14,963 nt of DNA from Actinomycetes bacterium (lineage in GTDB: Bacteria > Actinomycetota > Coriobacteriia > Coriobacteriales > Coriobacteriaceae): NCBI GenBank assembly GCA_023441725.1, contig JAEZNV010000197.1, positions 1-14,963 on the forward strand. The letters are read 5' to 3'. A program made the position numbers and the translations under genes. The notes under the pieces were generated by a model. It was given only the letters and a program-made list of their open reading frames with translations. It ran no database searches and was not told the DNA's origin. The first letter of the stretch is position 1. Every line of letters starts with the position of its first letter. Below, piece after piece: positions 6,771-14,160 of the stretch.

Positions 6771-7562
6771 CTAAATATCCCCTCGGTTCTCAAAATCCGA
6801 TTCCCAGTAGTTAAAACCGCGCAGGTAGGCGGTCTTTTCGTAACACAGGCAGTACTTGGAGACAGCTGTGAGCTCCGCCGCCCCCGGCGGCACCATATCG
6901 CGCACCAGCTGCGGGCAAAACTCCGTAAATTTGACCTCCATCACTAGTTTGCCGGGCTCCAAGACCGGCAGCGCGGGCAAGGTCGCATCAAAGATATCGA
7001 AGCTTCCCACCGCGGCGCGCACGTTCATGTCAAACGTAACGCGCACGGTGCCCTCGTCCATCACCCACGGCTCGCGCTCGTAGTCCACGATGGTGCGCGG
7101 GCGCATCATGTTGCAGATGCACTCGATATAGAACTCACGGCAGAGCTGATGCGGGCTGCGCAGCAAAAAATCATAGTCGCCGGCGAGGACCTGCTCAAAC
7201 TCGTCGCGGGTGAGCGGCGCATCCTCCTTGTAGATCCAGCTGCCGTACTTCTTTTTACGCTCGAGCTTAATCACCTTGTCGCTGCCGTTATAGATGCGCA
7301 CGCGATACTTTTTGCGCATGAGAATACCGGCGTCTTTTTCCTCATAGGCCGAGTTGCAATAGTCATCAAAGTACAGGCTGCGAATGGTGTAGCCGCCCGC
7401 CTGCGCATGCTTATCCAGCTTAAACACCGGCGCCATACGGCAGGCCAATGCGACATGCTCTTCCTCATTGATGAGGTACTTGAGCTCGTGGCGGTAACGC
7501 TCCTGCGTGGTACGCGCAGGAGGTGCCGCCAGGCGCTCAAGCAGCGCGCTAGCCCTCCTCAT
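6771..7562 (-). CDS. VTC-domain polyphosphate polymerase
   Basis: A 263-residue soluble protein that is almost entirely a VTC domain, the tunnel-shaped catalytic fold that in yeast Vtc4 makes polyphosphate from ATP. Visible signatures are RHELKYL (24-30), SLYFDD (62-67), KYRVRIYN (85-92), KLERKKK (99-105), YEREPWV (161-167), VMEVKF (207-212) and SKYCLC (235-240). The basic residues on alternating strands and the EVK glutamate are those expected to line the tunnel and hold metal. There is no SPX domain and no membrane segment, unlike yeast Vtc proteins, so membrane coupling probably comes from the DUF4956 partner downstream. ATG 7562 is chosen because GGAGG lies 6 nt upstream and it gives a 14-nt overlap with the CotH gene; an in-frame ATG at 7589 has no such site. 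Polymerase activity is inferred from the family. Confidence 0.88.
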   Translation of the reverse strand: MRRASALLERLAAPPARTTQERYRHELKYLINEEEHVALACRMAPVFKLDKHAQAGGYTIRSLYFDDYCNSAYEEKDAGILMRKKYRVRIYNGSDKVIKLERKKKYGSWIYKEDAPLTRDEFEQVLAGDYDFLLRSPHQLCREFYIECICNMMRPRTIVDYEREPWVMDEGTVRVTFDMNVRAAVGSFDIFDATLPALPVLEPGKLVMEVKFTEFCPQLVRDMVPPGAAELTAVSKYCLCYEKTAYLRGFNYWESDFENRGDI

Positions 7563-9318
7563 ACGTGTCCTCCACGACCTTGCCGCCATCTTGCACGTAG
7601 AAGCACTTCATGCCGTACTGCTTGCCGTCGTCGGTCACGTAATAGTCAAACGCATCTTGCGTATAGCCGTCGGAGTTGGTGGCGCGCACACGCACAAAAT
7701 ATTGGCCGGCATCAGGTGCATCGCACGTTACCTCGGGCAGCAGCACGTCCTCGGCCTTAAAGACCACGTCGCTTATGGCATAGTCGCGCGCAAGCTCCAC
7801 GGTATAGCGAATGTCGCGCGCCTTAAAGTCGTAGGACGCATCCCAGTTGATGCGCAGCTTACCGTTATCGATCTGCGGCACGCCAATGTAGAACGGCATG
7901 GGCTTTTTATAGCTCTCGCGAAAGCTCTTATAGTTCTCCTCGATCTCGGAAGGAATCGCCGCGGCAATCTGCTCGTATTCATCCTTCGTCACGGGCAGAT
8001 TCTCCAGGTCGGGCGCAGCAAAGACGAGCAGCTCCGTGACCTCACGATAATGCTCGACCATCTTGCTCAGACGCTCTTCGGTCAAATACGAGCGCAGGTC
8101 CTTGACGGCGCTATCGAGTTCGCTGCGGAACGACTTGCTGCGCAACGCGCGGTTAAACAGCACGTTGCCCCAGTAGTTGCTCACGCCGCGCTCCCAGCTC
8201 GCATAATCCGAGAACCCCGTCAGGCTCAGCTCAAGCTTGCGCAGCATGCCGTCGTTGTCCCAATCCAGGATGTACCAAACCTTGGAGTTAAGCGGGCTGT
8301 ACAGATAGCAGTTACGATTCTGCGTATCGCAATTACCCGTCAAGATCTGAAACGCCATCCAATAGACCAGGTTCTCGGTATCGAAGTAGGTGTCGAGCAC
8401 GTCGTCGATCTTTTGCGTATCGTCGTTGAGCGCATCGAGCATCTCGATCAACTTGGTATGGTCCGAATCGCCCTTAATCTCGAGCATGCCCTCAAACGCC
8501 GTCTGGTTATAGTCGGGGTCATCGGCGAGCTTAATGGTGTCTTCGAAGCGATGGAAATCGAAGCTGTTCACCTTATAGAGATGCCCGCTCTTATCCAGAC
8601 CGTGGGCCTTGAGCGCCGTCTTGTTGAGCTGCTCGACCTGCGTAAACAGACCGTAGTCCTCAAAGGTGTCGTTAGTTTTTTCGGTCTGGTCGCACACCCA
8701 TAAGTGCACAAACTGCGTGCGCAGGCCCATCATCTGGGGAATGCCACGAATCAGATCGTAGGCCATCTTGTTACGAAAGCGCATGCCCTCGCCCATGTGC
8801 TTGTTAAGCGCAATCGCACGTTGCTGGCGCCACGTGCCCTTGCCCTTTTTGAGCTCCACCTTATAGTTCTTTTGTGCATAGGTACTCGACGTCTGACCGC
8901 GCACCTGCACCGTGGCGTTGGGCGCCTTCTCGCCATAGCCCACCTCGCCAGCAACGGGACCCTTATCATCGCCAGGCTGCAGCAGGCCCATAACCTGATA
9001 GCGCGTCACGCCCATGTCGGCATAGTCATACACCGAGTAGGTATTGATCTCGGCCCAGCTATGATCAGTATTCTCAGAGCTGTTGCCGCGAGAGACCGTC
9101 AGGTACATGCATACGATGCCCGAGTCGTCGTAAACCTCGTACAGTTCGTCCTTGTCGCGAAGATGCTTGATCTCGCTAGACGCATCGGCCTTTTTAATCT
9201 TGTCCTGCTTCTTGGTCTTTTTTGTCGAGGATTCGTCCTGCGAAGAGCAGCCCGAAAGCAGCAGTGTGCCGGCAGCCGCCTCAATCAAGCGGCGACGCGA
9301 TATCATCCTATCGGTCAT
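7549..9318 (-). CDS. CotH-kinase family lipoprotein
   Basis: A 589-residue predicted lipoprotein with a CotH-type protein kinase fold. The signal region has ISRRRLIEAAAG followed by lipobox LSGC with C24 as the lipidated cysteine; the SRRR run resembles a twin-arginine motif. A lysine-rich linker (33-43) follows. The CotH core includes VRGQTSS (139-145) with K150 and NYKVEL (151-156), YGLFTQVEQ (222-230), NCDTQN (329-334) and the metal-type LDWDND (351-356). A beta-sandwich resembling fibronectin type III spans about 475-565. CotH in Bacillus subtilis phosphorylates spore-coat proteins; here the target would be outside the membrane and is unknown. ATG 9318 has GGAGG 5 nt upstream and overlaps the pelG end by 11 nt; an upstream in-frame start at 9375 would lie well inside pelG and spoil the signal peptide. 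The family is clear; the biological role is inference. Confidence 0.87.
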   Translation of the reverse strand: MTDRMISRRRLIEAAAGTLLLSGCSSQDESSTKKTKKQDKIKKADASSEIKHLRDKDELYEVYDDSGIVCMYLTVSRGNSSENTDHSWAEINTYSVYDYADMGVTRYQVMGLLQPGDDKGPVAGEVGYGEKAPNATVQVRGQTSSTYAQKNYKVELKKGKGTWRQQRAIALNKHMGEGMRFRNKMAYDLIRGIPQMMGLRTQFVHLWVCDQTEKTNDTFEDYGLFTQVEQLNKTALKAHGLDKSGHLYKVNSFDFHRFEDTIKLADDPDYNQTAFEGMLEIKGDSDHTKLIEMLDALNDDTQKIDDVLDTYFDTENLVYWMAFQILTGNCDTQNRNCYLYSPLNSKVWYILDWDNDGMLRKLELSLTGFSDYASWERGVSNYWGNVLFNRALRSKSFRSELDSAVKDLRSYLTEERLSKMVEHYREVTELLVFAAPDLENLPVTKDEYEQIAAAIPSEIEENYKSFRESYKKPMPFYIGVPQIDNGKLRINWDASYDFKARDIRYTVELARDYAISDVVFKAEDVLLPEVTCDAPDAGQYFVRVRATNSDGYTQDAFDYYVTDDGKQYGMKCFYVQDGGKVVEDTYEEG

Positions 9319-10852
9319 CAGGACCTCCCCAACGATTGCGATACACACGGACCACCGTGCGCTCAAACGCACCATGCGGCTCGCCCTCTAGACGCAGCTC
9401 CTCGTAGCGCTGTTCGGCACGGTCGAGCAAGCAGCCCAACTCCGTAAAGCGACCCGTCTTGTCGGTCGCCACAATGGGCTGCTGACTCAGGATACGATAC
9501 GGCAAGTTGGCGGTATAGGTATCGAGCCGCATGAGCGCCACAACAAAAAACACCGCCGCGCCGAGCAAAAAGCCAAAGCCATAAAACTGCTGCGGAAAGA
9601 ACAGCGAGACGATGGTCGCCAGCCCCGCCACGCCCGCGAACAGCCCGGAGGCAAGCACGGCGCCTTTGTAGTCGGTAAAGTACAGCAAGATCAGCAGAAT
9701 CGTGTTGCCCACGGCATACAGGCCATAGCCCACGCACAGCGTGCGAAAATACCCGTGCATCAGGTTATTGAAGCCCAGCGGCAGGGCCGAGAGCACCGTG
9801 GTCTCGAGCGAGATGACCGCTGCCGTCACAAACAGCTGCTTGAGCGCGCAAAACCGCAGCTCCCGGTTGAGCGTGGCGAGCATTTCCTCCTCGGCCACCA
9901 CGATGTCGCCCACCACGCCGCCGTCGTTAAACAGGCTGTAGTAGTCGCGGTAGCGCGGATAGAAGTTGACTTCGACCGACACCACAAAGTTGACGGGCGT
10001 GACCAGAATGGTCAAAAACGCGATGAGCGCCGGCACATCATGATAGGGCGCGCCGTAAAACAAGCCCTTGACCTGCACGCCAATGGGCCCTGCCCAAATA
10101 ATCACCAGGTGCGCAAAGAGTCCCAAGTTGGTAAACAGGCCCGTGAGCGCCAGCGGCATAAACTGGTCGAGCCAGCGCAAAAAGAGCCAGGGGCTGCGAT
10201 CGCTCTGAGGAAAATACCGGTATAACAGCACCACGTCCCAGGCGAGCATCACACCGTAGCCCAGGGCGATCGAGCCCAGCAGCCCCTCGACCGGCGGCAA
10301 CCCCAGCACCAGCGCGGCCAAGGCACACAGGCACGCCATGCCAATGGCCGCGGCAAAACTGCACAGAATACCGCGGTAATCCTTAATGGCCGTGAGGTAA
10401 CTCATGCCGTTCCAGTTGACGATCATAATGTTGAACAGCCACAGGCACAGCAGCCCCTGCAGCAGCGTGGCGCCCGAGAACAGCAAAAATACGCCGTAGA
10501 GCACCGTGCCCGCAACGAGCATGATGGCGTTGGAGCCCCAAAACGAGGGCAAGACCTCTTCTTCGCGCTCGGCAAACAGCATGTCGGCCAGAAAGCGCGT
10601 GACCGGCATGGAGAAAAAGCTTGTGAGGGTGAGCGAGGCTAGCAGCGTATAGGTCACCATGCACACCAGCAGATCCTGGTTAGCGCGTCCCACGCCCCAC
10701 AGACCGCACAGCACCAAGATGCCCACCTGCAGCAGCACGCCCAGCAGCATGGGGCCCGTGCACACGATGCCGGCGTAGCCATAGGCGCGCATCGTGGCAA
10801 ACAGGCCCTTGCGCTTAAACAGGCGTTTGAGCTCAAAACCGATTCCGGCCAC
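9308..10852 (-). CDS. pelG: PelG-like exopolysaccharide membrane protein
   Basis: A 514-residue polytopic membrane protein beginning MAGIGFELKRLF, the signature start of PelG. About twelve hydrophobic segments run between residue 25 and 440, in the style of the MATE/Wzx flippase superfamily. In Pel systems PelG forms the inner-membrane synthase/transport complex with PelD and PelE and is thought to carry the polymer across the membrane. The start is GTG 10852, with GAGGGGG 8 nt upstream and a 3-nt gap from pelF. After the last hydrophobic segment there is a charged tail of about 73 residues (442-514), ending in an arginine- and glutamate-rich helix and VRVYRNRW. As I recall, Pseudomonas PelG is about 456 residues, so most of this tail is extra. 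The start of the cotH gene lies within its last codons. Confidence 0.93.
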   Translation of the reverse strand: MAGIGFELKRLFKRKGLFATMRAYGYAGIVCTGPMLLGVLLQVGILVLCGLWGVGRANQDLLVCMVTYTLLASLTLTSFFSMPVTRFLADMLFAEREEEVLPSFWGSNAIMLVAGTVLYGVFLLFSGATLLQGLLCLWLFNIMIVNWNGMSYLTAIKDYRGILCSFAAAIGMACLCALAALVLGLPPVEGLLGSIALGYGVMLAWDVVLLYRYFPQSDRSPWLFLRWLDQFMPLALTGLFTNLGLFAHLVIIWAGPIGVQVKGLFYGAPYHDVPALIAFLTILVTPVNFVVSVEVNFYPRYRDYYSLFNDGGVVGDIVVAEEEMLATLNRELRFCALKQLFVTAAVISLETTVLSALPLGFNNLMHGYFRTLCVGYGLYAVGNTILLILLYFTDYKGAVLASGLFAGVAGLATIVSLFFPQQFYGFGFLLGAAVFFVVALMRLDTYTANLPYRILSQQPIVATDKTGRFTELGCLLDRAEQRYEELRLEGEPHGAFERTVVRVYRNRWGGPDDR

Positions 10853-10855
10853 CGG

Positions 10856-12283
10856 CTACACCCCCTCTCTGGGCAGGTCGAACGCACGCGCCGTCTCGTC
10901 GTACAGTGCGCGATAGTTGGCGAGCATCTGCTCGTGTAGGTAGTAGGTCGCCACGCGACGCTGGCCGCGCTCCCCCATTTCCAGGCGGCGGGCACGGCTC
11001 GCACACATGCGCTCCATGGCATCGGCCAGACCCTTGCGATACATGGGCGGGCTCACAAATCCGGCCACGCCAAAGTCGTCGCCGGGGGCGCCCTCGAGCA
11101 GCTCGCGGCAGCAGCCGACCTCGGTCGTCACGCAGGGGCGACGCGCGCCCAGCGATTCCAACACGCTCAACGGCTGGCCCTCCGAGATGCTCGTCAAAAT
11201 GGTAAAGTCGAGCTTTTCCATGTACTCGACCACGTTGACGCGGCCGGTAAAGATCAGGTCGCGCACGCCCAATGTCTCCACCAGCGCATGGCACTCGGCG
11301 CCATATTCCTCGTCATCCACGCCGCCCATAATGTGCAGGCGCACCTTGGGCAGGCGCTCGTGCAGCTCAAAGAAGGCATAGATCATGGTCTTAACGTCCT
11401 TGATGGGCGCCAGGCGCACCACCGCGCCAATGTCCACCCAGCCGTCATCGGGCTTTAAAGGAATTTCCTTAAAGCGGCCGAACTGGATGCCATTGGGGAT
11501 GACCAGGCATTTGTCCGCATCGCAGCCCATGTCGATCTGCGTCTTGCGGGCGTTATGGAACAAACTAGTCACGCGGAAGGCGCGACGGTAGATCTCCTCC
11601 GAAAGCAGGTAGAAAAAGCGAATCCAGCGGTCCTTAAACGACGGCACCACCCAGTCGGCGCGAATGATCTCCTCCTCGCGCTCGCGCGTGTAAATGCCGT
11701 GCTCGGTCAGCAATGCCGGCGCGTGATTCATGCTGGAGCCCAAACTTGCGAGCAAACCGCCGTAGCCGGTCGAGATGGCGTGGTACACATCGGCCACCGG
11801 AACCTCACTGCCCAGCAGATAAAGCACGGGCAGTAGCATGGAGCGCATGGTGTGGAATGCATCGGCAAAGGGCGTGTACGGGTACTCGGCCAGGCACACG
11901 TCGCGGAAGATGTCCATAAACGTGCGGCTCTGCAAAAATGAGAGCGGATGCACGTGACGGCGCTGGAAAATGTCGAACAGCACGTCCCAGTCCGGATTGG
12001 AGAGCGAAACCAGACGGCGCAACGCCTCGCGCTCACGGTCGTCGAAGTCGACTTCCTCCTGCTCGCCCGAAAGACGCAGGGCATCGTCCAGGAACACCTC
12101 GTGCACCTCGACGACGTTGCCGGGCAGCTCGTAGACAAACTTGCCGCGGTCGGCAGCATGCGCGCCAATCACCCACAGCACAAACTCGTGCTCGGGCATG
12201 GCCGTGATGTAGCCGTGCATCCAGGTGGACACACCGCCGTGCACGTAGGGATAGCAGCCCTCGAGCACCAAGCAGATTCTCAT
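10856..12283 (-). CDS. pelF: PelF-like cytosolic glycosyltransferase (GT4)
   Basis: A 475-residue GT-B glycosyltransferase of family 4 with the PelF-type N-terminus MRICLVLEGCYPYVHGGVS, where the glycine-rich HGGVSTW loop is at 15-21. The N-terminal half carries the DUF3492-type region (LLTEHGIYTRERE, 191-203), followed by VIPNGI (261-266), VVRLAPIKDVKTMI (288-301) and the nucleotide-sugar EX7E motif (E368 to E376 in SEGQPLSVLE). In Pel systems PelF is the cytosolic polymerising transferase working with the membrane PelDEG complex. Donor sugars reported for PelF enzymes include UDP-linked sugars; the donor here cannot be read from sequence. The start ATG 12283 overlaps the preceding stop as ATGA, so the two are translationally coupled. 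No membrane segment is seen. Confidence 0.94.
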   Translation of the reverse strand: MRICLVLEGCYPYVHGGVSTWMHGYITAMPEHEFVLWVIGAHAADRGKFVYELPGNVVEVHEVFLDDALRLSGEQEEVDFDDREREALRRLVSLSNPDWDVLFDIFQRRHVHPLSFLQSRTFMDIFRDVCLAEYPYTPFADAFHTMRSMLLPVLYLLGSEVPVADVYHAISTGYGGLLASLGSSMNHAPALLTEHGIYTREREEEIIRADWVVPSFKDRWIRFFYLLSEEIYRRAFRVTSLFHNARKTQIDMGCDADKCLVIPNGIQFGRFKEIPLKPDDGWVDIGAVVRLAPIKDVKTMIYAFFELHERLPKVRLHIMGGVDDEEYGAECHALVETLGVRDLIFTGRVNVVEYMEKLDFTILTSISEGQPLSVLESLGARRPCVTTEVGCCRELLEGAPGDDFGVAGFVSPPMYRKGLADAMERMCASRARRLEMGERGQRRVATYYLHEQMLANYRALYDETARAFDLPREGV

Positions 12284-14160
12284 CGGTCGCCACCCTCCTT
12301 GCGCTCAATCGTCACGGTCTTATCCGTCGCTTTGACTAGGTACAGGTCGCCCGTCAGGTGTTTAATCTCGCCACCGGACGCCGTACCCGGCTCGCCGTTA
12401 TTGGCACGGAACATAAGCCAAGCCTCGTCATGGAAGTTGCCCAGGTTGAGCGTCCAGGCATCGTCGCTCGCATCCACGCTCACCGTCACGGACGAAAAAC
12501 GCTGGATGGCACCCGAGCACTCCGAACCCGTCTGGTGGCGCAGGTCGGGCGCAGACTTGGTAAGCCAGTCCAGGTAGTCGGTCAGGCCGCCCTTGTAGAC
12601 CTCCCAGCCCTCCTTAGCGCCGCGATCGGGATCCAGCAGGTCATCGGGATGCATAAAGTGAGTACTCACGTAGTGCATGTTGAGCTCGGACACGGCGGCC
12701 AGGCGCATATAGGAATCGCCGACCATGCCGCCCGAGACAATACGCGGCTGCTCTACAATGCCATCGCTCGCCACGCCAAACTCCTGCACATACGGCAGAT
12801 CGGTGCCATCCTCAAAATACGTACTGGCAATGGTCTTAATGCGCGGCACGTCCTCGCCAATAATCTTGCGGGCGCGGGCCGAAAGGATATTCGACGGCGG
12901 CACGTAGACCGAGCCGTGTGCATTGGGCAGGACGTCGTCTTGGAAGGCAATAAGCTCGTTGAGCGATGCAACGAGAGTCTCCTTATTCTTCCATGTCTTG
13001 TAGTCGTACAGCGTGCCATAGTCGGTGTCCCAGAGTGCCAGCGGCTGATGGTTGTAGCCGTGGAAGCCCAGCTCTCCGCCCATCTGCAGCAGCATGCCGC
13101 CAAAGTAGCGGAACTGCGTGGTATCGGCCTGGCGTGTGGGCTCGGTTTGATTGACCACGTCCTCGTAGTTTTCGATCATCACGCCGGTATAGCGAATACC
13201 ATATTGCTGCGCGAGTTTTTGCAGGTCGGGCCACCACACCTTGGCATAAAAATCAGCGATAGAAAGGCCGTAGTCGCGTTTGATGTACGTGCCGTCGCCC
13301 GAGGGAACGGGGCTCGGGAAATCGTCCAGGTAAAACACCGCGCTATTGATGACCGGATAGGCCGTGGCATCGCCCAACAGGCTCACGGCCGCGGCATAGA
13401 AACCGCGCATAACCTTGTCGTAGATACCGATATTGCACACCACGGTACGCCCGGTGCCGCAATCGCTCGACCAAATAAGCGGAGTACCCGTGTCGCCGGT
13501 TTTAGCCCACACATGGGCCGTCTCACGCAGCGAAACCGAAAGCGACGAATCGAAGGGATCCGATAACTCATAACGCTGGCCGCCGCCGATCATAAAGTCC
13601 TCGCTCGGCACGATGCTCTCTGCCGCCGTATATTCATAGCCGGCAGAATCGATGCCCAGCTTGGGACCGATTGCCTGCAGATAGCTCGAATTGTCCGGCG
13701 TCATGGCGAGCATCAGCGAACCGCCGGCGCTCACCCAGCTCATAATGTCGCTCAAGTGCGTACCGAGCCCATCGATCGAAGGCATCAGTAAAATCACGCG
13801 GTCGAAGGATGTGAGGGAAGGAATCACATCAGCACCATCGGTGGCAATATCCACATCGCGGTGGGCAATTTTCATGTCGAGCAGAATCTGGTCAAACTGC
13901 TCTTTGACGTCCTCGACACCGTCCTGGTCCGAGTCGGTAATAACCAAGCACGTGGGCTTTTGGCCAAACATCGCCGAGCTTGCCGGTACCGCGTCATTGG
14001 CGGCGAGCATGCCCAGCTTGTGCTGTCCGGCGCTGTACTGCACGCCGGCTCGCTCCACAAGTAGCACGGCGGCCATGGCGATAAAGACAGCCCATACCAC
14101 GAGCAGCCCTATCCAACGAAAATGGCCCGCACGCTCGCGGATATGTTGCACCACGCTCAT
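12280..14160 (-). CDS. DUF2194/PelA-like membrane-anchored polysaccharide deacetylase
   Basis: A 626-residue protein of the DUF2194 type found in Gram-positive Pel loci. One membrane anchor (about 17-35) is followed by an extracytoplasmic part: a Rossmann/flavodoxin-like domain (about 68-265, starting TCLVITDSD), a CE4-like deacetylase domain (about 272-540) and a C-terminal beta domain (about 555-620). The deacetylase region has the NodB-type metal motifs: DD at 279-280 (FYLDDFPSP), HxxxH at 367-371 (GFHGYNH), YVPPSN at 419-424 and a distal THFMHPDD (500-507). It would remove acetyl groups from the nascent amino-sugar polymer at the cell surface. The order matches the later domains of Pseudomonas PelA, but the N-terminal GH166 hydrolase is missing. 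It is joined to its neighbours by ATGA overlaps on both sides. Function is inferred from motifs and context. Confidence 0.85.
   Translation of the reverse strand: MSVVQHIRERAGHFRWIGLLVVWAVFIAMAAVLLVERAGVQYSAGQHKLGMLAANDAVPASSAMFGQKPTCLVITDSDQDGVEDVKEQFDQILLDMKIAHRDVDIATDGADVIPSLTSFDRVILLMPSIDGLGTHLSDIMSWVSAGGSLMLAMTPDNSSYLQAIGPKLGIDSAGYEYTAAESIVPSEDFMIGGGQRYELSDPFDSSLSVSLRETAHVWAKTGDTGTPLIWSSDCGTGRTVVCNIGIYDKVMRGFYAAAVSLLGDATAYPVINSAVFYLDDFPSPVPSGDGTYIKRDYGLSIADFYAKVWWPDLQKLAQQYGIRYTGVMIENYEDVVNQTEPTRQADTTQFRYFGGMLLQMGGELGFHGYNHQPLALWDTDYGTLYDYKTWKNKETLVASLNELIAFQDDVLPNAHGSVYVPPSNILSARARKIIGEDVPRIKTIASTYFEDGTDLPYVQEFGVASDGIVEQPRIVSGGMVGDSYMRLAAVSELNMHYVSTHFMHPDDLLDPDRGAKEGWEVYKGGLTDYLDWLTKSAPDLRHQTGSECSGAIQRFSSVTVSVDASDDAWTLNLGNFHDEAWLMFRANNGEPGTASGGEIKHLTGDLYLVKATDKTVTIERKEGGDR

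Noticed and set aside
7507..8703. Plus-strand open frame of 398 codons opposite the CotH gene
   Set aside because: It is a shadow of the CotH coding frame with repetitive V/I/R/H-rich translation, and the opposite strand has clear family motifs.
12358..13566. Plus-strand open frame of 402 codons opposite the DUF2194 gene
   Set aside because: It is antisense to a gene with a signal anchor and NodB-type motifs; no ribosome site or domain supports it.
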